DNA of 64,000 nt from Adhaeribacter arboris (lineage in GTDB: Bacteria > Bacteroidota > Bacteroidia > Cytophagales > Hymenobacteraceae), in NCBI RefSeq assembly GCF_003023845.1, contig NZ_PYFT01000001.1, positions 5,890,001-5,954,000 of the forward strand, written 5' to 3'. Under the pieces are notes generated by a model, which was not told the origin of the DNA, made no database searches, and saw nothing but the letters and a program-made list of their open reading frames with translations. This document shows positions 18,696 to 25,958 of this stretch, in pieces; the stretch's first letter is position 1, and the number at the start of each line of letters is the position of its first letter. The position numbers were made by a program, and so were the translations under genes.

Positions 18696-20064
18696 AAGGA
18701 ATATCGAATTTTTCGAGCCGTCGGTACAAGGCTCCCCGGCTTAAACCCAGCGATTTGGCTACCTTACTAATGTTGCCTTTGTGTTGTTCCATGGATTGGC
18801 GAATCAGAACGGCTTCCATTTCTTCTAAAGTCATCATTCCCACACCGGCCAGAACGGGAGCTTCAACTTTCCGCGGGTTTTTGGGTTGCTGACCCTGAAA
18901 GTCCGAAACATCTAAATAATCTTTGCCCGAAACCAATACGGTGCGTTCTACCAAATTCTTCAATTCGCGGATATTGCCGGGCAAGGATTGCTGGGCCAAG
19001 TAATGCAAGGCCGCTTCGGTAACCTGCAAGTTGGATCGGTGATAGGTTTTTTGCAAATTATGTAAGAAATGTTTTACCAGCAGAGGTATATCTTGTGGCC
19101 GTTCGCGCAGAGCTGGTAGCTTAACGGTAATTAAATTAATGCGGTAAAATAAATCTTCCCGGAACTTGCCCTGGGCTACCATTTCGGCGAGGTCGCGGTT
19201 GGTCGCACAAATTACCCGGATATCTAGTTGGCGCGGTTTGCTGTCGCCGAGTACTTCGTAAGTGCGGTCTTGCAACACGCGTAAAAGCTTTACCTGGCTG
19301 CTTAAATCCAGTTCGCCAATTTCGTCGAGGAAAATGCTGCCTTTGTTAGCCAGTTCAAATCGGCCCACGCGGTCGCCTTTGGCATCGGTAAAAGCACCTT
19401 TTTTATGGCCGAACATTTCGCTTTCGAACAAACTACTGGAAATACCGCCTAAGTTTACTTTTACAAAATTCTGGTTTTTGCGCGTACTATTTTGGTGTAT
19501 AGCTTCCGCAATTAATTCTTTCCCCGTTCCACTTTCGCCTTCAATCAACACCGAAGCGTCGGTAGCACTAATCTGGCCAATTTGCCGCAGAATTTGAATC
19601 AATGCCGGATCTTCGCCGATAATGTTGGCGAATTGGTATTGCTGATTTAACTGCTTGCGATTCAGGTTGCTACTGTCGGGTTCTGAAGTATTTTTGTTTA
19701 AGTGGAGGGCCGTATGAATGGTTTGCAGCAGGTGTTCGTTGTTCCAGGGCTTGGAAATAAAATCAAAAGCGCCGGCCTTCATGCCTTCTACGGCCAGCGA
19801 AATAGAGCCCCAGCCGGTAATAAGAATAACCGGAATCTTTGGGTTCAATTCTTTAATCTGCCCGAGTAATTCCAAACCATCCCGTCCGGAAGTGTCCATC
19901 GAAAAATTCATATCCAGGATAATCAGGTCGATGGGTTGGGATTGGTGCAGTACGTACAAAGCGCTTTTAGCCCCGGCCGCGCTCTGGGTTTGGTACCCGG
20001 CTTGTTTTAACAGCAGACCTAACGAGGTCCGAATAGCCACATCATCGTCAATAATCAGAATCAT
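18679..20064 (-). CDS. Sigma-54-dependent response regulator (NtrC family)
   Basis: 461 residues: receiver domain (1-120, phosphoacceptor Asp51 in LIILDMN, Lys105 in ISKPW), AAA+ domain (about 147-380: Walker A GESGTGKE 176-183, Walker B IFLDEIGE) and a C-terminal Fis-type helix-turn-helix (GNISKVAKSLGLSRGALYRR). The sigma-54 contact loop reads GAFTDA (223-228) instead of the textbook GAFTGA. The protein should bind upstream sites and open sigma-54 promoters after phosphorylation by the adjoining kinase. The likely target is the efflux operon directly upstream, which has a -24/-12 promoter and palindromic sites at 27239-27344. Confidence 0.92.
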   Translation of the reverse strand: MILIIDDDVAIRTSLGLLLKQAGYQTQSAAGAKSALYVLHQSQPIDLIILDMNFSMDTSGRDGLELLGQIKELNPKIPVILITGWGSISLAVEGMKAGAFDFISKPWNNEHLLQTIHTALHLNKNTSEPDSSNLNRKQLNQQYQFANIIGEDPALIQILRQIGQISATDASVLIEGESGTGKELIAEAIHQNSTRKNQNFVKVNLGGISSSLFESEMFGHKKGAFTDAKGDRVGRFELANKGSIFLDEIGELDLSSQVKLLRVLQDRTYEVLGDSKPRQLDIRVICATNRDLAEMVAQGKFREDLFYRINLITVKLPALRERPQDIPLLVKHFLHNLQKTYHRSNLQVTEAALHYLAQQSLPGNIRELKNLVERTVLVSGKDYLDVSDFQGQQPKNPRKVEAPVLAGVGMMTLEEMEAVLIRQSMEQHKGNISKVAKSLGLSRGALYRRLEKFDIPYDAAD

Positions 20065-20198
20065 ACAAAATCAGGCGGATTTCGCCAATATTTTAAAATT
20101 ACAAAATTTTCAGGGTAAACCAGCAATGGTTCAGAAGCCAAGTTAAAGTTTCTGTTTCCGTTTAAAGCCAGTGTTTTCTTAACTTATCCGGTAAATGT

Positions 20199-20228
20199 CC
20201 CCCTTTGAAGGGGGTAGGGGGATGATGT
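20199..20228. repeat. CCCCC-TTTGAA-GGGGG palindrome with GGGGGATG tail
   Basis: CCCCCTTTGAAGGGGGTAGG then GGGATGATGT. Perfect 5-bp stem. A related palindrome lies at 20509, so the two bracket repeat copy B. Similar CCCCT/AGGGG sequences are common between genes in Bacteroidota. Confidence 0.6.
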
Positions 20229-20263
20229 ACAGCATCAGATTTAAAGTATTTACTTCTGTCTTT

Positions 20264-20452
20264 CCGTTGAGACTTTGCAAGTCTCAATAGACCAGTGCTG
20301 ATGCGCTTTAACAGCCCGTGTTTGCCTCCTGGCCGGCGGGCCTCGTTTAGCCAGTTCAGGCGGTCTAAGCTTCTTTTCCTTGCTCCGCTGCGGAATGCCT
20401 CCTGCGTCGGCACCAGAACCTTAGAAGGCCCTCACTAGCTAAACTGGTGTCA
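20264..20452 (+). repeat. Dispersed structured repeat, copy B
   Basis: 5' hairpin CCGTTGAGACTTTGCAAGTC then TCAATAG; central GTTTGCCTCCTGGCCGGCGG then GCCTCGTTTAGC; 3' end ACCTTAGAAGGCCCTCACTA then GCTAAACTGGTGTC. In this copy the arm GTTTAGC (20345-20351) pairs with GCTAAAC (20438-20444), while other copies have GTTTGGC with GCCAAAC, a paired change. A minus-strand frame through it (peptide NEARRPGGK) is a by-product, not a gene. Confidence 0.85.
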
Positions 20453-20508
20453 TTCTCTTTTAACAACTGCCTTTTACAATTCACCCGTAAATAGCCCGTT
20501 ATCCAAAG

Positions 20509-20542
20509 CTCCCCTCCTGTTTTAGGAGGGGTTGGGGGTGGT
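20509..20542. repeat. CCCCTCCT-AGGAGGGG palindrome with GGGGGTGG tail
   Basis: CTCCCCTCCTGTTTTAGGAG then GGGTTGGGGGTGGT; 8-bp stem (20511-20518 with 20524-20531), 5-nt loop. Same type as 20199-20228. Confidence 0.6.
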
Positions 20543-20573
20543 AAACGCGTAAGGTAGACGATTCACCCAAACC

Positions 20574-20631
20574 CTCGACTATCAGTCATGGACCATTGTC
20601 TAACAACCAACAACCAGCAACGAACAACCAA
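20574..20631. repeat. GTCCA/TAGTCGA and AACAACC tract after the permease stop
   Basis: CTCGACTATCAGTCATGGAC then CATTGTCTAACAACCAACAA then CCAGCAACGAACAACC. It is the reverse-strand relative of 3875-4000 and 23091-23150 joined to an AACAAC tract like 11923-11952. It touches the stop codon of the permease gene ending at 20634. Confidence 0.55.
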
Positions 20632-20633
20632 AC

Positions 20634-21833
20634 CTACTCTTCGTGTAGGGCAGTGGCGGGAGCAATTTTAGCCGCTTGGAGACTAGGATAGGCAGCGCAA
20701 CCGGCAGCTAAGGCGTAAATAATTACTACGGCACTTCCTAGAGCAGCTATGTAAACACCTGTTTGTACGCCAAAAACTTGAAGCAACGGGAACTGAGCCG
20801 CCACTACCATCCCGAACAAGATGCCAAAAGTAGCTAGTACCAAAACCTCCCCGATAAATTGCCGGTAAACCTGACCGGAAGCAGCGCCAATGGCCCGGCG
20901 CAGACCAATTTCGGAGATGCGGCGGCTAATGTTGTACCATAGCACGCCGAATAACCCAAGCGCTACGTTAATGATTAAGAACCCGCATACCACCGAGAAA
21001 ACAATAAGCGGGATTAAGGCTAGTTTATTTTGGGAAATCCGCATTTCATTCATGGATTTAATTTCGAGGGTCCAACCTTTCGCCACTTGGCTCGCCTGTT
21101 TCATTAATTTTTCCTCGAAGGCACTGGTTACGCCTGGTTTTACCCGAATGAGTACCGAATTAAAGGGAACCCAGGTAGAATCGGCCGCATTTTCTAAATA
21201 CTTGTATTCAAAAAAGCCCGGTTTGTCTTCGGAATATTCTCCTTTTTGCTTATAGGCTTCCACCACGCCAATTATTTTATTTTTAGGATTTTTATCATCG
21301 CCCGACATACCCGCTACTACTTTACCGATCACTGGTTCTTCTTTAAAAACTGCGTCGCGGAGCGATTGGGTAATAACAATACTATTAAATTTTGAATTTT
21401 GATCCTGATCGTTAAACCAACGGCCATCTTTTATTTTTAACTGCATAATTGCCGCAAAATCTTTGTCTACCTGAAAAAAGTCAGACTGTGTCCTGCGGTT
21501 ATTATGATGAAAGTCGCCGCTCATTTGTTGCATGGTGTACGGTACGTTACTACTGACTAAAGCCACGCCTTCCACTTCGGGATTAGATTTTAACTGTTGC
21601 TGCAACCGGCCTTGGATTTCTTTAACTTCTTTTGGTTTTTCCTGATTCCAACGTAGGGTCATAACCCATACCTTATCGTGTTGATAACCCAAAGGCTTAT
21701 TATAATTATCAATGTAATAAAAAGCCAGGCTTAGTACCCCGAACAATACAATAAAAGAAAAGAAAATTTCGGTTATCATCAGAAAGTTATTTTTCTTCCG
21801 GTTCCAGATTAAAGTAAATAAATGGCGGATCAT
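20634..21833 (-). CDS. ABC transporter permease, MacB/FtsX type (second copy)
   Basis: 399 residues. One N-terminal membrane helix (about 17-42: FLMITEIFFSFIVLFGVLSL), a large periplasmic MacB-PCD-like domain (about 45-275), then three C-terminal helices (IPLIVFSVVCGFLIINVALG; VLVLATFGILFGMVVAAQFP; AALGSAVVIIYALAAGCAAY). ISRRISEIGLRRAIGAASGQV is the conserved coupling segment of FtsX-like permeases, and AYPSLQAAKIAPATALHEE the typical end. MacB-type permeases drive export of substrates from the periplasm with an adaptor and TolC. It overlaps the first permease gene by 4 bp. Confidence 0.9.
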   Translation of the reverse strand: MIRHLFTLIWNRKKNNFLMITEIFFSFIVLFGVLSLAFYYIDNYNKPLGYQHDKVWVMTLRWNQEKPKEVKEIQGRLQQQLKSNPEVEGVALVSSNVPYTMQQMSGDFHHNNRRTQSDFFQVDKDFAAIMQLKIKDGRWFNDQDQNSKFNSIVITQSLRDAVFKEEPVIGKVVAGMSGDDKNPKNKIIGVVEAYKQKGEYSEDKPGFFEYKYLENAADSTWVPFNSVLIRVKPGVTSAFEEKLMKQASQVAKGWTLEIKSMNEMRISQNKLALIPLIVFSVVCGFLIINVALGLFGVLWYNISRRISEIGLRRAIGAASGQVYRQFIGEVLVLATFGILFGMVVAAQFPLLQVFGVQTGVYIAALGSAVVIIYALAAGCAAYPSLQAAKIAPATALHEE

Positions 21834-23086
21834 AAGTTGCCTCCTTTCAGTGCCTCTACGGCTTGTAATTTTGACATTTTGTAAGCCGGGATTACCCCGG
21901 ATAATAAACCAAATAATAAGCTTAGTCCTATTCCAATCCCGAATACGCGCCAGTTAAGCGTTAATTGAGCGTAAGGAATAATACCGCTGTTGCTGATTAG
22001 CTGTAGGGCCAGCGCGGAAAGTAAAAATCCCAGGAAGCCACCGAGTAAAGTAAGAAAGATATTCTCGACCAAAAACTGGCCGATAAGCGTGCGGGACGAA
22101 GCGCCAAATGCCTTACGAACCCCTATTTCCGATGACCGCTCCAGGATACGGCTCACGTTAATATTTATCAGGTTAATGGTTGGCATGAGCATAAATAAGA
22201 ATACTATAAGGGTAACAAAGGCAATAAATTTGCCCATACCTGATTCTCCCGTGTATCTATCACCGAATACCTGCCGCACGAACATGCCTTCCAGAATTCC
22301 CTCGGCGTAACTACTAAAGGTGTCGTAATTCTTAGGGTCGGGTACTTTTATTTGCTTCACGATGTGCTGGTATTCGGCCTGAATTTCCGGAATGTCAGAA
22401 GCGGATTTGGCCAGAATAATTCCATTATAGTCGCCCGGTAAACCTGTATCGGCTTTATTAATGTTAGCCGTAGAAACAGGAACCCACAAATGCGCATAAG
22501 AGTTGAAACGGGAAATAGGAACATCTTCTACTACTCCGCAAACCTGGTAGCGAATGCCATCGGCTACCAAGTATTTACCTACGGCACTTACTCCTGCGCC
22601 AAAATATTGGTCGCGGGTATGGCGGGTAATAACAGCTACCTTATTCGCATTTTTAAGGTCTTGCCGGTTAAATGGCTTACCTTCCAGAAATTTAAATTCC
22701 AGAATTTCCCAGAACTCCGCGTCGGTGTATTTCAAATCCAGAGAAAGGCGCTTGTTATTTACGTAACTGTTTACCCCTTTAAACACACTGCTAATAGATA
22801 TTTTTTCTGGTGTTTTCAAAGTTTTCACGTAATGAGTCAGGTAATAATAACTAGGCGTTGTGTTCATCATAGACCCTTGTTTTTTGCCCGTCATCTTAAT
22901 AAAATTAATGAAGAGCGTACGGTCTAGGTGGGTTTCAGGAGTATGCGAGCCGGTTACGTGGTCTATCATAGCGGTAGCCACCATTAGTATCATCAGCGTA
23001 AAACTGATCCCGAACAGGCTGATGAAAGTAAAGAACTTCCGGCGGAGCAGTACTTTCCAGGCTATTTTTATATAATTTTTTAACAT
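21830..23086 (-). CDS. ABC transporter permease, MacB/FtsX type (first copy)
   Basis: 418 residues with the same plan: helix at about 17-42 (FFTFISLFGISFTLMILMVA), periplasmic domain (about 45-280), then helices FIAFVTLIVFLFMLMPTINL, IFLTLLGGFLGFLLSALALQ and FGIGIGLSLLFGLLSGVIPA. ILERSSEIGVRKAFGASSRT is the coupling segment and AYKMSKLQAVEALKGGNL the usual end. The two permeases differ enough to form a heterodimer around one ATPase. A gap of about 80 bp with a GTCCA-type repeat separates it from the small secreted protein upstream. Confidence 0.9.
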   Translation of the reverse strand: MLKNYIKIAWKVLLRRKFFTFISLFGISFTLMILMVATAMIDHVTGSHTPETHLDRTLFINFIKMTGKKQGSMMNTTPSYYYLTHYVKTLKTPEKISISSVFKGVNSYVNNKRLSLDLKYTDAEFWEILEFKFLEGKPFNRQDLKNANKVAVITRHTRDQYFGAGVSAVGKYLVADGIRYQVCGVVEDVPISRFNSYAHLWVPVSTANINKADTGLPGDYNGIILAKSASDIPEIQAEYQHIVKQIKVPDPKNYDTFSSYAEGILEGMFVRQVFGDRYTGESGMGKFIAFVTLIVFLFMLMPTINLININVSRILERSSEIGVRKAFGASSRTLIGQFLVENIFLTLLGGFLGFLLSALALQLISNSGIIPYAQLTLNWRVFGIGIGLSLLFGLLSGVIPAYKMSKLQAVEALKGGNL

Positions 23087-23090
23087 TTCT

Positions 23091-23150
23091 TTAGTCGATA
23101 GTCCATGGATGACAGTCCACAGAGGTTTATTGTTGGATTGTTAGATTGTA
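23091..23150. repeat. GTCCA-type degenerate repeat
   Basis: TTAGTCGATAGTCCATGGAT then GACAGTCCACAGAGGTTTAT then TGTTGGATTGTTAGATTGTA. Same order of elements as 3875-4000, shorter. Confidence 0.6.
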
Positions 23151-23168
23151 AAATCGCATTGGTCTGCG

Positions 23169-23531
23169 TTAACTAATCTTCTTAAGTTTAAGCCCACCTT
23201 GCATGTTTACCAGTAAGTACAACTGGCCATTTTCTTCTATAAATTCAATTTTTGCCGGAGTACCTTTCAGGTAATACCTGGTATTTGTTTCAGGGGTAAA
23301 TTCTGATTTTTCCTGGTCACCGGGAGCTAAAGCAAATAATTTGTCTTGCTCTACCGAAATAGTTACCTGAAAATCTTTATTCAATTCGTACACTCCAGCA
23401 TATTTCTGCAAAGTTTCAGATGGAATCGCTGCTTGCGGAGTAGAGGTAGAAATAGCAGTAGTTTTAGTAGCAACCGTTTGCCCAAAGCTGAAGAACGGCA
23501 CCCATACTAATAGTAAAAGAAGCTTTTTCAT
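23169..23531 (-). CDS. Small secreted protein inside the efflux operon
   Basis: 120 residues. MKKLLLLLVWVPFFSFG then Q is a signal peptide. The mature part PSETLQKYAGVYELNKDFQV then TISVEQDKLFALAPGDQ resembles the small beta-sandwich found after serine hydrolase domains (DUF3471-like), ending GQLYLLVNMQGGLKLKKIS. It lies between the ATPase and the permeases on the same strand, so it may be co-expressed with the pump. It could be a periplasmic accessory or an unrelated lodger; the function is unknown. Confidence 0.65.
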   Translation of the reverse strand: MKKLLLLLVWVPFFSFGQTVATKTTAISTSTPQAAIPSETLQKYAGVYELNKDFQVTISVEQDKLFALAPGDQEKSEFTPETNTRYYLKGTPAKIEFIEENGQLYLLVNMQGGLKLKKIS

Positions 23532-23698
23532 GGTTTTATATTTTTAGATTTTGGTCGATGATTTTATTTGATTTATTTCTCCCTCTAAAGAGGGAAGCAA
23601 TTCATTAATTAAAAATTTAAAGCTGGAAGCTGTGAGGGAATAGTTGAAAAATTCCGAGTAGAATTTTCCTCTTCAATTGGCGGAAAAACTTAAAATTT

Positions 23699-23752
23699 TT
23701 CAACCTTAAAACTTTTTAACTTTCCAACTTTCAACCTGTAACCTGCAACTTA
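23699..23752. repeat. CAACCTT / TTCCAAC tract abutting the ATPase stop
   Basis: TTCAACCTTAAAACTTTTTA then ACTTTCCAACTTTCAACCTG then TAACCTGCAACTTA. On the sense strand it follows the stop codon at 23753 at once. Relatives at 4027 and 13708. A weak CTCCCTC/GAGGGAG palindrome at 23579-23598 is nearby. Confidence 0.6.
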
Positions 23753-24484
23753 CTACAGTACCTGGCTGCCATCGAATAACCGGATGAGGCGTTCGGTTTT
23801 CTTGGCCATTAATTCGTCGTGGGTTACCATGACGATGGTGGTACCTTCTTCCTGGTTCAGGCGCAGTAGTATGTCCATAATTTCGTTGCCCATTACGGAG
23901 TCGAGGTTACCAGTGGGTTCGTCGGCCAAGATAATTTCGGGCTGACCAGCCAAAGCTCGGGCAATAGCTACCCGCTGACGCTGCCCACCTGAAAGCTGAT
24001 TCGGATAATGATTCGTGCGGGCACTTAAACCTACTTTGTGCAACGCTTCAATGGCCCGTTTCCGCCGTTCGGAGCTAGACATGGTACGGTACAGAAGAGG
24101 CAATTCCACATTATCCGTCACCGATAGATCATTAATTAAATGATAACTCTGGAAAACAAAACCAATTTTCTGGTTGCGTAATCGCGCCAAGGCCTGGTCG
24201 GAGAAGGAACGAACCGGGGAACCGTCGATAGAAACAGTACCGTTGGTAGGCTCATCTAATAAGCCCATAATATTGAGCAAGGTACTTTTGCCGCAACCCG
24301 AGGGACCCATTATAGAGACAAATTCTCCTTTCCGGATATCCAGGTTAATGTTGTGCAAGGCTACCGTTTCAATGGTCTTGGTTTGGTAAACCTTCTCAAT
24401 GTCGGTGAGGGTAATCATGCTGGGAGTAGGTTCAGCAGCTACAACAGGGTTAGTAGCAAGCGGGTCTAATTTAAAGTGGTTCAT
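23753..24484 (-). CDS. ABC transporter ATP-binding protein, MacB/LolD type
   Basis: 243 residues. Walker A GPSGCGKST (about 59), Q-loop FQSYHLI, signature LSGGQRQRVAIARAL (about 163), Walker B IILADEPTGNLD and switch MVTHD. GNLDSVMGNEIMDILLRLNQ is typical of the LolD/MacB/FtsE group that pairs with FtsX-like permeases. About 20 residues precede the domain start (MITLTDIEKVYQTKTI), so an internal ATG at about residue 22 is possible. It overlaps the TolC gene by 4 bp, a sign of translational coupling, and should power the two permeases downstream. Confidence 0.93.
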   Translation of the reverse strand: MNHFKLDPLATNPVVAAEPTPSMITLTDIEKVYQTKTIETVALHNINLDIRKGEFVSIMGPSGCGKSTLLNIMGLLDEPTNGTVSIDGSPVRSFSDQALARLRNQKIGFVFQSYHLINDLSVTDNVELPLLYRTMSSSERRKRAIEALHKVGLSARTNHYPNQLSGGQRQRVAIARALAGQPEIILADEPTGNLDSVMGNEIMDILLRLNQEEGTTIVMVTHDELMAKKTERLIRLFDGSQVL

Positions 24485-25938
24485 GGTTCTAGCGTTAGCG
24501 GTATATTTTTTTCGAAATCGTATAAAGTAAGCGTTCTTAAGTTGTAAAAGGCGGTCCAGAAATCGCGTAGCGACGCAATGTAAGCGCGTTTGGCCTGGTC
24601 TTTTTCGCCGAGGGCAATGTTTAAATCAGTAATGCTGATGCGGCCAATCACGTAAGTGGCTTTAGCTATGTCGTAGCGGCTCTGGGCTATCTGGTCGGCT
24701 TCGGTGGTTATAGCCACGCGGGTTTTCAGCATTTCAAACTGGTTTACCTGCGTTCTAATATTTTGCTCAAATTCTAATTGGTCTTGTTCTACGGCGTACT
24801 GCGTTAATTTTAAATTTGCTTGGGCCGTTTTGCGGAGGGACTTCTGTTTTCCGCCATCCATAATTGGTAGTTCAAAACCCACCCGAATTTGTTGCTGGTT
24901 TTCGGTATTACCATAAGAATCTATTAAAGTGGTAGCCTGATTGGTTAAGCCAAAAGTGGCAAACATAGTAGCATTAAAGCCGTTAGATTGCCGTGCTTCA
25001 GCCAGGTTGCGCTCGGCTTGGAGCAAAGCACGTTTAAAAGCCAAACTTTCTTTCCGGTTTTGCCGGGCTTGCTCCAGCGCCTGGTTTTCGGTTACTTGTA
25101 ATAGAGGCAAATTTCCAGGTACTGCCAGCAGCATTTGTTTGTTAGAAGGCTCACCTAAGTAACTATTTAGCGCCAGCGTCGCATTTTTTACGGCTAAATC
25201 GGCTTCTGCTTGGGCAATCTGGGTATTCAATAAACTCAGGCGCAGTTGCAGCACATCGTTTTTAGAAATTTTACCCAGTTTAAATTTTTCTTCGGCAATC
25301 CGGATAATGTCTTCGGTGTTCGTGCGGTTTTTGGTGGCAATACTTTGGTTTACCTGTTGCAATAATAAATCGAAATATAATTTAGTAATATCCTGGGCAA
25401 TGGTTTCGCGGTCTTCTACAAATTTCTTCTGCGATTCGGCGTAGCGTAAAGGCTCAATTTTACGGGCCCAGGCCAGTTTGTTAAATCGGAATAAGGGTTG
25501 TGAAAAACCGATAAGAGCTGGATTGGTATTATAACGAGTAGCTCCCGCATTAAAATCATCGAAGCGCTGTAGTTGGGAATTTACAAATATTTGCCCGCCG
25601 GTTAGACCAATGGATTGAGTAACACCTAAATTTAGCTGTGAGTTGTTCAGGCTTACTTGTTTAAAATCGGTAGTGCCATCGGGCTGGGTAACAGCATTAA
25701 TGCTGCGACTGAAATCCGGTAAGGTGCTGGCTAAACTTAGGGTAGGTTTGTAGTCAGCCAGGTAAGTGCGCCATTGCCAGTAGCTGGTTTCCCGGCTGGT
25801 TTCGGCCTGCCGAACGGTGAGCGAGTTTTTTTGGGCCTGGGCAATTACCTGTTCCAGCGTAACTGCTTGGTTTACTTCCTGTGCCTGGGTGTTGTAAAAG
25901 CCCGTTAGCAGCAGGAAAAATAGTATGAGTTTTTTCAT
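24481..25938 (-). CDS. TolC-family outer membrane efflux channel
   Basis: 485 residues. Signal peptide MKKLILFFLLLTGFYNTQA then QE. The body is the repeated alpha-helical TolC pattern with long coiled coils (ALTLEQVIAQAQKNSLTVR-like start; ENQALEQARQNRKESLAFKR; QIAQSRYDIAKATYVIGRIS then ITDLNIALGEKDQAK). It forms the outer-membrane exit duct of tripartite exporters. It lies between the adaptor gene (20 bp upstream) and the ATPase gene (4-bp overlap) of the same operon. Confidence 0.92.
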   Translation of the reverse strand: MKKLILFFLLLTGFYNTQAQEVNQAVTLEQVIAQAQKNSLTVRQAETSRETSYWQWRTYLADYKPTLSLASTLPDFSRSINAVTQPDGTTDFKQVSLNNSQLNLGVTQSIGLTGGQIFVNSQLQRFDDFNAGATRYNTNPALIGFSQPLFRFNKLAWARKIEPLRYAESQKKFVEDRETIAQDITKLYFDLLLQQVNQSIATKNRTNTEDIIRIAEEKFKLGKISKNDVLQLRLSLLNTQIAQAEADLAVKNATLALNSYLGEPSNKQMLLAVPGNLPLLQVTENQALEQARQNRKESLAFKRALLQAERNLAEARQSNGFNATMFATFGLTNQATTLIDSYGNTENQQQIRVGFELPIMDGGKQKSLRKTAQANLKLTQYAVEQDQLEFEQNIRTQVNQFEMLKTRVAITTEADQIAQSRYDIAKATYVIGRISITDLNIALGEKDQAKRAYIASLRDFWTAFYNLRTLTLYDFEKNIPLTLEP

Positions 25939-25958
25939 AATTTCAGCTGTAAAGGGGT

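Noticed and set aside
20065-20160. Possible sigma-54 promoter before the response regulator gene
   Set aside because: A TGGC and a TTGCTG are present on the minus strand but three bases too far apart for -24/-12 spacing.
20162-20413. 83-codon minus-strand frame with the peptide NEARRPGGKHG
   Set aside because: It runs through repeat copy B; the same peptide (EARRPGGKQ type) appears in frames through copies C (27276-27533) and D (48603-48866). It is a by-product of the repeat, with no start signals or protein family.
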